Shown in pieces: positions 42,855 to 51,086 of a DNA stretch of 64,000 nt. Source of the stretch: JBKHDT01 sp046541195. GTDB lineage: Bacteria > Pseudomonadota > Gammaproteobacteria > Halothiobacillales > Halothiobacillaceae. A program made the translations under genes and the position numbers. Location: positions 7,075-71,074 of the forward strand of contig JBKHDT010000005.1 in the NCBI GenBank assembly GCA_046541195.1, written 5' to 3'. Numbering within the stretch: position 1 is the stretch's first letter; every line of letters begins with the position of its first letter. Below the pieces are notes generated by a model. That model worked only from the letters and a program-made list of their open reading frames with translations. It had not been told where the DNA came from and searched no databases.

Positions 42855-44066
42855 CTAAATCAAGCCCGTCCAGCCCATTCCCAATCCGCTCAGGCTCAGC
42901 GTGATGACCACTGTCCAGGGCGGCAGTTTCCAGGCAGCCAGCATCACGAAACCGGCGGCCACTAGTGCGAGGTCCAGTGGCTTGTCGAGGCTGCTGGTGA
43001 TCAGCGGGTCGTAGAGCACCGCGGCAAGCACGCCAACCACCGCCGCATTGGCGCCGGCGACCGCGCCCCGGAGTTTCGGTCGGTGCGCGACCCGGTACCA
43101 GATGGGCAGAATGGCCATCAGCAGCAGGATGCCGGGCAGGAAGATCGCGATCAGGCCCAGCGTGGCGCCGAGCATCGGGGATTGGGCGGGCGCCAGCAGG
43201 TAACCGAGGTAGGCGGCAAAGGTGAACAGCGGCCCGGGAACTGCCTGGGCCGCGCCATAACCGGCCAGAAAAGCCTCGGCTTCGATTTGGCCGGTCTGCA
43301 CAAACGATCCTTCCAGCAGGGGCAGCACCACATGCCCCCCGCCGAAGACCAGTGCGCCGGCTCGGTAGAAGGCATCAACCAGTGCCAGGCCCGGCAGGTC
43401 TGTCAGGCTTGCAAGCAGGGGCAGGCCAAGAAGCAGGGCTGTAAACAGCAGCAGCGGCAGCTGCCACCCGCCGGAAGAAGGCTTTTCCGGGGAGGGCGAG
43501 CGGGAAGTGTCCGATCGGAGCAGCGCCCCGGCCAGCCCTCCGGCCAGGATCGCAGCCATCATGCCGATCACCCCGCCGAACAACGCGATCAGTGCGATGG
43601 CCAGCACGGCGATGGTGGCCCGTGGTCCATCCGGACAAAGCTTGCCGGCCATGCCGACGACGGCGTGGGCCACGATCGCCACGGCGACAAGCTTCAGGCC
43701 ATGGATCACCCCATCTCCCGCTGGGCCGGAAATCAGCACCGCGCCGGCTGCGAAAGCGGTCAGCAGGGCAGCCGAAGGCAGGGTGAAAGCCGCCCAGGCG
43801 AGCAGCCCGCCGGCGAGTCCACCGCGCTGCAATCCCAGTGCGAAGCCCACCTGACTGCTTGCCGGCCCCGGCAGAAACTGGCAGAGCGCTACAAGGTCCG
43901 CATAGCGCGCATCGTCCAGCCAGCGCCGCCGCTTGACGAACTCCTCGCGAAAATAGCCCAGGTGAGCGATCGGGCCGCCAAACGAGGTCAGCCCAAGCCA
44001 CAGGAATGCCTTGAAGATTTCCACAAGCCGGGCTGGGCGGCTGCATGACGCGCTGACGTCGGCCAT
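42855..44066 (-). CDS. chrA: Chromate transporter ChrA
   Basis: 403 aa, long-chain type with two homologous CHR domains. The N-terminal half has FLWLGLTSFGGPIAHLGYF and FLPGPASSQVGFALG, the second half GALVFGGGHVVLPLLEGSFV and AQAVPGPLFTFAAYLGYLL, the two halves each carrying the G-G and PGP hallmarks. It exports chromate using proton motive force. AAGAGGA precedes ATG 44066. No ChrB or other metal-resistance gene is adjacent. The 10-bp palindrome TTGACGTCAA lies about 60 bp upstream. Confidence 0.93.
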   Translation of the reverse strand: MADVSASCSRPARLVEIFKAFLWLGLTSFGGPIAHLGYFREEFVKRRRWLDDARYADLVALCQFLPGPASSQVGFALGLQRGGLAGGLLAWAAFTLPSAALLTAFAAGAVLISGPAGDGVIHGLKLVAVAIVAHAVVGMAGKLCPDGPRATIAVLAIALIALFGGVIGMMAAILAGGLAGALLRSDTSRSPSPEKPSSGGWQLPLLLFTALLLGLPLLASLTDLPGLALVDAFYRAGALVFGGGHVVLPLLEGSFVQTGQIEAEAFLAGYGAAQAVPGPLFTFAAYLGYLLAPAQSPMLGATLGLIAIFLPGILLLMAILPIWYRVAHRPKLRGAVAGANAAVVGVLAAVLYDPLITSSLDKPLDLALVAAGFVMLAAWKLPPWTVVITLSLSGLGMGWTGLI

Positions 44067-44288
44067 GGTTGGGTCCTCTTGAGGATGTGGTCAGGTTGGT
44101 CGGCGAGTGGGTTTGCTGCTGAGTTGACGTCAAACAACGGCCTGTCGATCGGGTACCGCGGATATTTCAGGCCAGGGGAGGGGCTGCTCCGATTCATTGT
44201 GCGCGTGTGGGCCAGATTCGGAAAACCGAACACCGGCGGATGCGCCAGGCAACCGGCCGGTGTTTGATTGACGAGTTGCTTGATCGGC

Positions 44289-44310
44289 CGTGCCAGCCGG
44301 AGCTGGCACG
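44289..44310 (-). terminator. Hairpin after the UshA-like gene
   Basis: A perfect 9-bp stem CGTGCCAGC / GCTGGCACG with a 4-nt loop sits 12 nt after the stop codon of the nucleotidase gene. No T tract follows on the minus strand, so it is either a weak terminator or an mRNA 3' end structure. Confidence 0.4.
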
Positions 44311-44321
44311 ATGGGCAGGCT

Positions 44322-46208
44322 TCAGCAGCTCGGGTTCTGGCTGTGGTTGCAGCCACTGGTGTCCGTGAACTGCTGGGTGCTGTACTCGTCCTGGGGCAGC
44401 TTGCGCAGTGCCTGTCCCTGTTCGGTCAGCGACTTGACGTAGTCGACGAAGCTCTGAGCGTACTCGGAGTAGGTGTCTTCGGAGCGTCCGTCCTCGGTGA
44501 TGCGGCCAAAGGTTGCATACCCGTCGCGCCCGTTGCTGATGAAGTCGTGGGTCACCACCCGGTAGCTCCTGGTCGTGTCGATCGGCTGCCAGTCGCCGGT
44601 CAAACGCGGGTTGACCTCAACCTGACTGATTCGCTGGCCGCGCGCCCGGGATGCGTCGACGTGGTAGCGCAGACCCGAGGCATAGGGATAGGCGCCGGTC
44701 GAACCGCCGTTGTCGTAGATGTTCGCCAGTGCGTCCTCAAGGACCTCGATGATCTCGGCGCCCGTCATGGTCAGGACCACCATGTTGTTGGCAAACGGCA
44801 GCAGGGCGTAGGCATCGGCAATGGTGAAGTCGCCGGCGGGAATATTGATGATCCCTACGCCGCCGCCGTTCTGGATGGCCATGTCGGCGGAGGGTTCCTT
44901 CATCAGAAATGCCTTGGCGACGATATTGGAAATGTCAGAACCCCTTTCGTAGGTTTCAGACGGCTCGCAGAGCGGGGCTCCGCGATTGTCACCGGGAATC
45001 CGGGCAAGGCAGAGGTTCTCGGCCACCTGACCAATCACGGTCTGCTTGAGCACGTCGACCTGTTCGTCGTAGCCGGCCAGAAGGCTGGTGGCGGTGCTGT
45101 CCGAAGCGACAGCGCGTACCTCCGGCAGCGCGGTCAGTCGCTCAAGAACCACGGCCTGGTCTGCTGCGTTGAGCGTGACTTCTTCTCCGCCCAGTTCGGC
45201 GGTGAAGCTGGCCCCGTCAATCGGCATGACCGGGCTGCCGCTGCACTCGATGACCTTCCCGTTCTCGTCGAAGGACACGTCCAGGCGTCCCAGGACCTGG
45301 GTGTATTCCCAGGCCTGGACGACACAGGCCGTATCGCCATCTGCGTTGGTGACCACGGTTGGATAGGGGCCCTCCGGCTCGAAACCGAGGCCCATCAGGT
45401 TGTCTGCGCCGAGCAGCGTGTGCGAGTCCCCGCCAACCACGACATCAACACCGCGCAGGTTCTGGGCCAGTGTCGTCTCGTTGCCGTACTGGTAGTGCGT
45501 GAGCAGGATGATCTTGTCAACGCCCCGCGCCGCGAGCTCGTCGATGTACTTCTGGGCGGTAGCCGTTTCATCCAGAAACTCGGTGCCCGGCAGTGGCCGG
45601 GAGGAGTTCTTGGTCTTGCCCGCGATGTCGATTCCAATGACACCGAGCTTCTGACCCGAGCGTTCGACAATGGTGTATGGGCTGATTCGATCCCGGATGG
45701 GTGATTCATTGGCGGGTACCACATTGGCCCCGAGCACCGGCGTCTGACAGGTGCCGGAATGCAGGTAATCAATGAAGCGGGCCAGACCTGCATCACTGTC
45801 GTCGAACTCGTGGTTTCCAACAGTGAAAGCGTCAAAGCAGATACGGTTCATCATGGCCGCGTCGGCTTCGCCCTCGAACAGGGTGTAGTACAGCGTTCCG
45901 GTGATGGCGTCGCCCGCATGCAGCTTGAGCACGTTTGCAGATTCGCCGGTCAACTCCTCGACCAGACCAATCATCCGCGGGTAGCCGCCGTAGCGCACTT
46001 CCACCTTGCCCGCGTCCGGCGTGATGGACAGTGGCAGGTCGGAGACGTCAAGGCCGAAGTCGTGCTCGTCGAGATGGGAATGGTGGTCGTTGATGTGCAG
46101 GATGGTGACATCCAGCGGCTCGTTGTTGTGGTCATCCGAGTTGCAGGCAACCATTGCGGCTAGTGCAGCGGCTAGTGCCGTTGCACGGGCTGCGTTTCGA
46201 CGGATCAT
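44322..46208 (-). CDS. UshA-family 5'-nucleotidase lipoprotein
   Basis: 628 aa. The signal peptide ends in lipobox MVAC, with C22 as the lipidated residue. The metallophosphatase domain has DVTILHINDHHSHLDEHDF, LHAGDAITGTLYY, the FTVGNHEFDDSD block and VVVGGDSHTLL (metal ligands D, H, N, H, H). The C-terminal 5_nucleotid_C domain has NGGGVGIINIPAGDFTIADAYALLPFANNM, in the usual place. It should release nucleosides and phosphate from extracellular nucleotides or NAD. The C-terminus carries two extra cysteines (GCNHSQNPSC). GAGAGGA precedes ATG 46208. Substrate preference is not readable. Confidence 0.9.
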   Translation of the reverse strand: MIRRNAARATALAAALAAMVACNSDDHNNEPLDVTILHINDHHSHLDEHDFGLDVSDLPLSITPDAGKVEVRYGGYPRMIGLVEELTGESANVLKLHAGDAITGTLYYTLFEGEADAAMMNRICFDAFTVGNHEFDDSDAGLARFIDYLHSGTCQTPVLGANVVPANESPIRDRISPYTIVERSGQKLGVIGIDIAGKTKNSSRPLPGTEFLDETATAQKYIDELAARGVDKIILLTHYQYGNETTLAQNLRGVDVVVGGDSHTLLGADNLMGLGFEPEGPYPTVVTNADGDTACVVQAWEYTQVLGRLDVSFDENGKVIECSGSPVMPIDGASFTAELGGEEVTLNAADQAVVLERLTALPEVRAVASDSTATSLLAGYDEQVDVLKQTVIGQVAENLCLARIPGDNRGAPLCEPSETYERGSDISNIVAKAFLMKEPSADMAIQNGGGVGIINIPAGDFTIADAYALLPFANNMVVLTMTGAEIIEVLEDALANIYDNGGSTGAYPYASGLRYHVDASRARGQRISQVEVNPRLTGDWQPIDTTRSYRVVTHDFISNGRDGYATFGRITEDGRSEDTYSEYAQSFVDYVKSLTEQGQALRKLPQDEYSTQQFTDTSGCNHSQNPSC

Positions 46209-46400
46209 GACGGAATGTCCTCTCGTGGTGGACCCGGGTTAGCCACCTGATTTGGCTGCGGCCAATCCCCGTTTGCTCTCCGCTTCAGCCTGATGACCGG
46301 GTGGGGCATGGGACGGACTGGACCGACTCCGCGCCTTGCCAGCACATTCTTTCCCCGCAGTCGGCGGGGCCCAATCAGCTTTGCTTCCCCGAATTTCTTC

Positions 46401-47849
46401 CTATCGTGCGCTTTTGGCCTTGATGGCCAGGGCCGCCTGGTTGCGCAGGGTGCGCAGCGCCGTGGTATTTTCGCTGTGGAACGTCGACTGGCTGCCCTCA
46501 AGGTAAAACAGGCCCAGTGGCGCCCGGTTGATGTAAATGGGATAGAGCATGGCACGGTCGGCCTGCCGCCGAAACTGCCACTCCAGGATACTGTCGGAGG
46601 GCATCGCTGGACGCATGATGTGCCGGTCGTCGCCTGTCTGGAAAATTTCGGCGATCCGGCTGGCTTCGTGCAGGGAGACGTTCATGTAGTCGCGCAGTTG
46701 CGCGTATTCCTCGCCAAATCCCATGCGCGGATGCAGTTGCCACTGCTTGCGGTTGAGCATGAACAGCACGGAGAGGTCCAGGTTCAGGCCCTGGTGCATG
46801 CCTTCAAGGATCGACAGAAAGACCTCGCCCAGTTCGTATTCGCCGGTCAGCAGTTCGGCGATGTCCTGGATGCTCTTGACCAGAAGCTCGGAGCGTTCGA
46901 GCTTGGGTGGCTCTTCAAAGTCCTTGGGCACCGGTTGGCCACCCTTGAGGCCGACGCGGGCCAGGAACGCGGGTGTGCCGTGCTCCTTGGCCAGCAGCAC
47001 CCGGTATTCGATGATCCGGTCACGGGCACCCTTGGTCGCCTTCTCCAGTTGCTGGTGATCCAGTCCGGCGTCTCGGGCCAGCTCTGCCATCTGCTCCTGC
47101 ATCTGCTCGTAGCTTTCGGCGGTGGCAATGACTGCCGAGCATTCCTTGGCGATCTGGGCGAGCCGCAGGGCGCGCGCGGCCGGGTCAAGCCGGCCGATCT
47201 TGCCTTCCTGGTGATGGGTGGTCAGGAATCGCCGCGCGGTCTCCGGCATGCCCCACTGTTCGCAGACCTCCCGTGCCAGTGCGACAGGCAACACGCCGAT
47301 CACCTTTTGAATGGCGGTTTCCTCGGTCAGGTCTTCGCCGTGCATGAGCCGCTGGATCTCGGCCAGCTCGTCCTGGGCATGCCGGTAGACCAGCAGGGCG
47401 CCGAAGTCCTGAAACAGCGCGCAGAGAAACATTTCCTCGGGCGACAGGCCACCGAGCTGCTTGGCGAGACTCTGGGCCAGGAACGCCTGGTGCAACGCCT
47501 GCAGAAAGCGGCTTTGGAGCAGTTGCCCGTAGCGCCTGGACTTGATGTGCTCGAACAGTGAAAGGGCCAGGGCCGAACTGCGAACTTCCTCGAAGCCGAG
47601 CAGCACCACCGCCCGGGAGACGGTCTGAATTGGGCCGCCCATATGCCGGTACTGCGCGGCGTTGGACAGGCGCAACATCCGGTTCGTCAGCGCCGGGTCA
47701 CGCAGGATCATCGCTGCCAGCTCGTTGGCCGAGCTGTATTCGTCGTCCACCAGTCGGTAGACCTCCTGGACGGTGCGCGCAAAGGCTGGAAAGTCCGGGT
47801 TCGCCGAGATCTTCTTGAGCAGCTTCTGATAGGCGTTGGTTGGCGCCAT
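46401..47849 (-). CDS. HDOD-domain signalling protein with C-terminal GAF-like domain
   Basis: 482 aa. The HDOD domain (about 5-260) contains MILRDPALTNRMLRLSNAAQYRHMG, IQTVSRAVVLLGFEEVRSSAL and FLCALFQDFGALLVYRHAQDE; like other HDOD proteins it lacks the complete HD-GYP catalytic set, so it is more a scaffold than a phosphodiesterase. A GAF-like domain (about 320-480) ends with ALRTLRNQAALAIKAK. Proteins of this layout act in motility or virulence signalling in other gammaproteobacteria. A minus-strand TATTCT -10-like hexamer lies about 35 bp before the ATG. It stands alone; neighbours on both sides are separated by about 200 bp or more. Confidence 0.85.
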   Translation of the reverse strand: MAPTNAYQKLLKKISANPDFPAFARTVQEVYRLVDDEYSSANELAAMILRDPALTNRMLRLSNAAQYRHMGGPIQTVSRAVVLLGFEEVRSSALALSLFEHIKSRRYGQLLQSRFLQALHQAFLAQSLAKQLGGLSPEEMFLCALFQDFGALLVYRHAQDELAEIQRLMHGEDLTEETAIQKVIGVLPVALAREVCEQWGMPETARRFLTTHHQEGKIGRLDPAARALRLAQIAKECSAVIATAESYEQMQEQMAELARDAGLDHQQLEKATKGARDRIIEYRVLLAKEHGTPAFLARVGLKGGQPVPKDFEEPPKLERSELLVKSIQDIAELLTGEYELGEVFLSILEGMHQGLNLDLSVLFMLNRKQWQLHPRMGFGEEYAQLRDYMNVSLHEASRIAEIFQTGDDRHIMRPAMPSDSILEWQFRRQADRAMLYPIYINRAPLGLFYLEGSQSTFHSENTTALRTLRNQAALAIKAKSAR

Positions 47850-48091
47850 GGGTTGACCGGTTTTCCGTTCCTGAGGACGGCGCAGAATACCATTTTTTGC
47901 ACGGGCCTAGCCTGCGGGTGTTGCTGCCGTGATCGTTTTTTCCGAATCCCGAACCCGATGTCCCTGGTTCGGTTCAGGCCACGCGAGCCCGCCGCCACAC
48001 AGCGTTCGGTCTCCAGGTGTCGCGAAGTGGACAATTCGGGCCAGACGCCCGGGCGACAGGCAGCCAGGCGGCAAGACGGATGCGCATCCGA

Positions 48092-48131
48092 CTGCTGCCC
48101 CCGGTCAGCCCCCTTTGACCGGGGGCAGCAG
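48092..48131. repeat. Perfect 16-bp stem-loop spanning the 3' end of the 3-methyladenine glycosylase gene
   Basis: Arms 48092-48107 and 48116-48131 are perfectly complementary (CTGCTGCCCCCGGTCA and its complement) with an 8-nt loop. The gene's stop codon (48105-48107) lies at the inner end of one arm and the last codons form the other. No T run follows. It probably stabilises or slows something at the mRNA end, or acts as an incomplete terminator. Confidence 0.75.
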
Positions 48132-48710
48132 CCGGAAGCGCCAGGGTGCGAGCCGGTCGGACTCCTCGGCATAGTCGATGCCGATCCGCGGTCCGCAGAT
48201 GATCTGCCTGCCGGTCGGGGCCCCGGCCCGGGCGAGCCAGAGCCCAGCGCCGGTGGTTAAATCGAGGCCGTCGTGGGTCCGATCAATCGCCAGGGCTCGG
48301 GTGAGCTTGCCCGGGCCATTGGCGAGGCGATTCTCGGGGACCGGACGCAGATACTGCATTGTCTCCAGTCCCATGACCGGCTCCACGGCCCGGATCAGGA
48401 CCCCGGCTGGGTAATCGGCCCGGTCGGTGACCACGTTGAACAGGTCATGCATCCCGTAGACGAGATAGACGTAGGCATGCCCGGGCGGCCCGAACAGCGC
48501 GCGGGTTCTCGGGGTGCAACCCCGGGCGCCGTGACAGGCGGTGTCCTGCGGGCCGTCATAGCATTCGGTCTCGACGATGCGCCCGGCGAGCAGGACACCG
48601 TTCGAGAGTTCCCGGACCAGCAGGCAGCCGAGCAGGTCGCGGGCCACCTCGATGGTGGCGCGGGCGTAGAAGTTCCGGGGCAGCGGGTCCGGGCGGGTCA
48701 GGGCTGGCAT
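48105..48710 (-). CDS. mpg: DNA-3-methyladenine glycosylase (AAG/MPG family)
   Basis: 201 aa. Base-excision repair enzyme that removes alkylated purines. Signatures: the N-terminal PLPRNFYARATIEVARDLLG, the catalytic GRIVETECYDG (the E serves as general base), ARALFGPPGHAYVYLVYGMH with the intercalating Tyr, and VLIRAVEPVMGLETM. Full-length for the bacterial AAG family. It overlaps the upstream thioredoxin-like gene by 13 nt and should be cotranscribed. Its last codons form part of a 16-bp hairpin. Confidence 0.93.
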   Translation of the reverse strand: MPALTRPDPLPRNFYARATIEVARDLLGCLLVRELSNGVLLAGRIVETECYDGPQDTACHGARGCTPRTRALFGPPGHAYVYLVYGMHDLFNVVTDRADYPAGVLIRAVEPVMGLETMQYLRPVPENRLANGPGKLTRALAIDRTHDGLDLTTGAGLWLARAGAPTGRQIICGPRIGIDYAEESDRLAPWRFRLLPPVKGG

Positions 48711-49189
48711 TGCGGCAGCATGGGGTCCTCGATGCAGGATTCGGCCGTGCGCAGCGCCCGGTCGATCTGCCCACCGTACAGGTCGTAGTCGGCAACCCCG
48801 ACAACTGCCCTGCCAAGCTGTGTTCCGTCCGGCCCCAGAAAGACCAGCGTCGGAGCCAGCTCGATTCCGAACGTCCGGGCAAACGCCCGGTCACGCACCT
48901 TGTCGCCTTCGGAATCGATCAGCGAGCGGCCCGTGTCCAGGCCCACGCGCCGGAACAGGGTGCGGGCGGCGTAGTCCGCGTTTCGGCTGAGCGGCTCCAG
49001 AAAGCTGGCCTCCACCTCGTGGCAGTAGTGGCAGTAGCTGGCATGAAAGAACACCAGCATGGGTACCTGCCGTTGCTGCATGGTTTCCAGGTCGGCCGGC
49101 AGATTTTCCAGCTCGGGGATCTTGGCCGCCTGCGCGGTGCCCGAAAGGGCGAGCAGGAGGAGTGTGATAATGTACAAATTTCGTTGCAT
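48698..49189 (-). CDS. Exported thioredoxin-fold protein (SoxW/DsbD-gamma-like)
   Basis: About 163 aa. A cleavable signal peptide (NLYIITLLLLALSGTAQA) sends it to the periplasm. The mature domain has MLVFFHASYCHYCHEVEASFLEP with the CxxC redox pair, FRRVGLDTG, and the cis-Pro loop FGIELAPTLVFLGPDG. It resembles SoxW and other thioredoxin-like proteins that keep periplasmic thiols reduced. It shares a 13-nt overlap with the DNA glycosylase gene, although the two functions are not obviously related. ATG 49189 starts a proper signal peptide; an upstream extension to 49330 runs into hemC. Confidence 0.82.
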   Translation of the reverse strand: MQRNLYIITLLLLALSGTAQAAKIPELENLPADLETMQQRQVPMLVFFHASYCHYCHEVEASFLEPLSRNADYAARTLFRRVGLDTGRSLIDSEGDKVRDRAFARTFGIELAPTLVFLGPDGTQLGRAVVGVADYDLYGGQIDRALRTAESCIEDPMLPQCQP

Positions 49190-49328
49190 TCCGTGTTTTC
49201 CGTTTCGACGTGCCGCAGGCTGTCGGCCCCTGCCGGGCGTGGCCTTCGTCGTTTGGGGAGCGGCGAGAAGTACGGGTCCGGCCTGCCGTGTCCCGTCACG
49301 CGCCCGGATTGTACCCGCTTGAATCGCC

Positions 49329-50294
49329 ATGACCGTCGGGAGTCAACTCTTGGACCAGCAGAACCTCAAAGAATATCCGCCTCTTCGCATCGCCACCCGG
49401 GAAAGCCCCCTGGCCCTGTGGCAGGCCGAGCATGTCGCCGCCGAGCTGCGGCGTCTTCACCCGGGCCTGACCGTCGAGCTGGTCGGCATGACCACGCGTG
49501 GCGACCAGTGGCTCGACAGCCCGTTGTCGAAGCTCGGCGGCAAGGGGCTGTTCGTCAAGGAGCTGGAGGTGGCGATGATGGAAGATCGTGCCGACATCGC
49601 CGTGCACTCGATGAAGGATGTGCCGATGCACTTTCCCGAGGGGCTGTCGCTGATTGCCATCCTCGAGGGGGATGATCCGCGGGATGCCTTTGTCTCGAAT
49701 CAGTACGGCGGCCTGGACGAGATGCCCGAGGGCGCGCGCGTGGGCACCTCCTCGCTGCGCCGGGAGACCCAGGTTCGTGACCGCTTCCCGCATCTGGAAG
49801 TGCTGCCGCTTCGGGGGAATATCAATACCCGCCTGGCCAAGCTCGACCGGGGCGACTTCGACGCCATCATCCTGGCCGCCTCCGGACTCCGGCGCATGGG
49901 ATTTCATGACCGGCTGAAGGCCTGCCTGTCGCCGGAAGAGTCGCTGCCGGCCGTGGGGCAGGGTGCGCTCGGCATCGAGGCGCGGGTAGCCGATGACTGG
50001 GTTCGCGCGCTGATCGAACCGTTGATCCACCGGGACACCACCGTGCGCATCACGGCCGAGCGTGCGCTCAATACCCGGCTCAACGGCGGCTGCCAGGTGC
50101 CGATCGCCGGTTACGCCGAGCTGACCGGTGACCGCCTGTGGATGCGCGCGCTGGTCGGCAAACCGGATGGCAGCCTCACGCTGCGCGACGAGATCGAGGG
50201 TCCGCAGGATCAGGCCGAACAGTTGGGGATTGAGCTCGCCGACCGGCTCCTGGCCGCGGGTGCTGACGAGATCCTCGCGGCAATCCGTGCCTGA
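49329..50294 (+). CDS. hemC: Hydroxymethylbilane synthase (porphobilinogen deaminase)
   Basis: 321 aa. It joins four porphobilinogens to hydroxymethylbilane in heme synthesis. Signatures: PPLRIATRESPLALWQAEHV, GGKGLFVKELEVAMMEDRADIAVHSMKDVP, VGTSSLRRETQ, RGNINTRLAKLDRGDFDAIILA and the dipyrromethane-cofactor cysteine C245 in RLNGGCQVPIAGYAE. ATG 49329 is used, but a TTG at 49350 has the better ribosome site (CGGGAG, spacing 7) and would shorten the N-terminus by 7 residues. hemD starts 1 nt after its stop. Confidence 0.96.
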   Translation: MTVGSQLLDQQNLKEYPPLRIATRESPLALWQAEHVAAELRRLHPGLTVELVGMTTRGDQWLDSPLSKLGGKGLFVKELEVAMMEDRADIAVHSMKDVPMHFPEGLSLIAILEGDDPRDAFVSNQYGGLDEMPEGARVGTSSLRRETQVRDRFPHLEVLPLRGNINTRLAKLDRGDFDAIILAASGLRRMGFHDRLKACLSPEESLPAVGQGALGIEARVADDWVRALIEPLIHRDTTVRITAERALNTRLNGGCQVPIAGYAELTGDRLWMRALVGKPDGSLTLRDEIEGPQDQAEQLGIELADRLLAAGADEILAAIRA

Positions 50295-50295
50295 G

Positions 50296-51081
50296 ATGGT
50301 GCCGCCGGAACTGGTCGTGCTCACGCGTCCTGAAGGCCGCAACGAGTCCCTGGCGGCGCGGCTGGCGACCTGGGGCGTGGACGTGGCGATCATGCCGGCA
50401 ATCGCCATCGAGCCGGTCAAGCAATTGTCCGCGGCCCAAACGCTGGCCGGGCAGGATGCCGACGACTGGGTCTTCTTCGTCAGTGCAACTGCAGTGCGGC
50501 AGGCCGAGCGGCTGCGTCCGCTCGTCGAATGGCCTGCGGGTCACTTTGTCGCGGTGGGGCGCGCGACCGCCGTCGCCCTGGCCGAGGCGGGTCGGCCTGC
50601 GGATCTGGTGCCCGAGCCGGGTGAGGAGGAAACGGAAGGCCTGCTCGCGCGGCTGCCTGCCGAGCGCCTGTCAGGCCGCGTGGCGTGGATCGTGCGCGGA
50701 TGCGGCGGTCGTGCCCTGCTCGCTCAGGCACTCTCCCGGATGGGGGCGCAGGTTCGGTTCCTGGAACTGTATCGCCGTGTCCGGCCAGCCATGGATCTGG
50801 CCGCGCTGGCTGCCCGTGCCCGGCGGGCCTTGTGGGTGATTACCTCCCCCGAGGGACTGGAAAACCTCACCGAGGCGGCCGCGTCTGGGGCGGTCCGTGA
50901 TTGGCTGTTAAACTCGGATCTGATCGTGATCAACGAGCGAACGGTTCGCAAGGCGCGCGCGCTCGGCTTTTCCGGTCGCGTACTCGACTCCGGCGGCCCG
51001 GACGACGAGACCATGGCGCAGGCCGTGCGCGCGATCCTCGACGCGGACCGAGCGGTCCCGCAATCAGAACCCCTGGGGTGA
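50296..51081 (+). CDS. hemD: Uroporphyrinogen-III synthase
   Basis: About 261 aa. It cyclises hydroxymethylbilane with inversion of ring D. The family is poorly conserved; visible features are the N-terminal VVLTRPEGRNESLAARLATWG, ADDWVFFVSATAVRQAERL, VGRATAVALAEAGRPADLVP, the VAWIVRGCGGRALL strand and LWVITSPEGLENL. ATG 50296 follows the hemC stop by 1 nt; GTG 50287 is an alternative. Position between hemC and hemX is decisive. Confidence 0.92.
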   Translation: MVPPELVVLTRPEGRNESLAARLATWGVDVAIMPAIAIEPVKQLSAAQTLAGQDADDWVFFVSATAVRQAERLRPLVEWPAGHFVAVGRATAVALAEAGRPADLVPEPGEEETEGLLARLPAERLSGRVAWIVRGCGGRALLAQALSRMGAQVRFLELYRRVRPAMDLAALAARARRALWVITSPEGLENLTEAAASGAVRDWLLNSDLIVINERTVRKARALGFSGRVLDSGGPDDETMAQAVRAILDADRAVPQSEPLG

Positions 51082-51086
51082 CCGAC

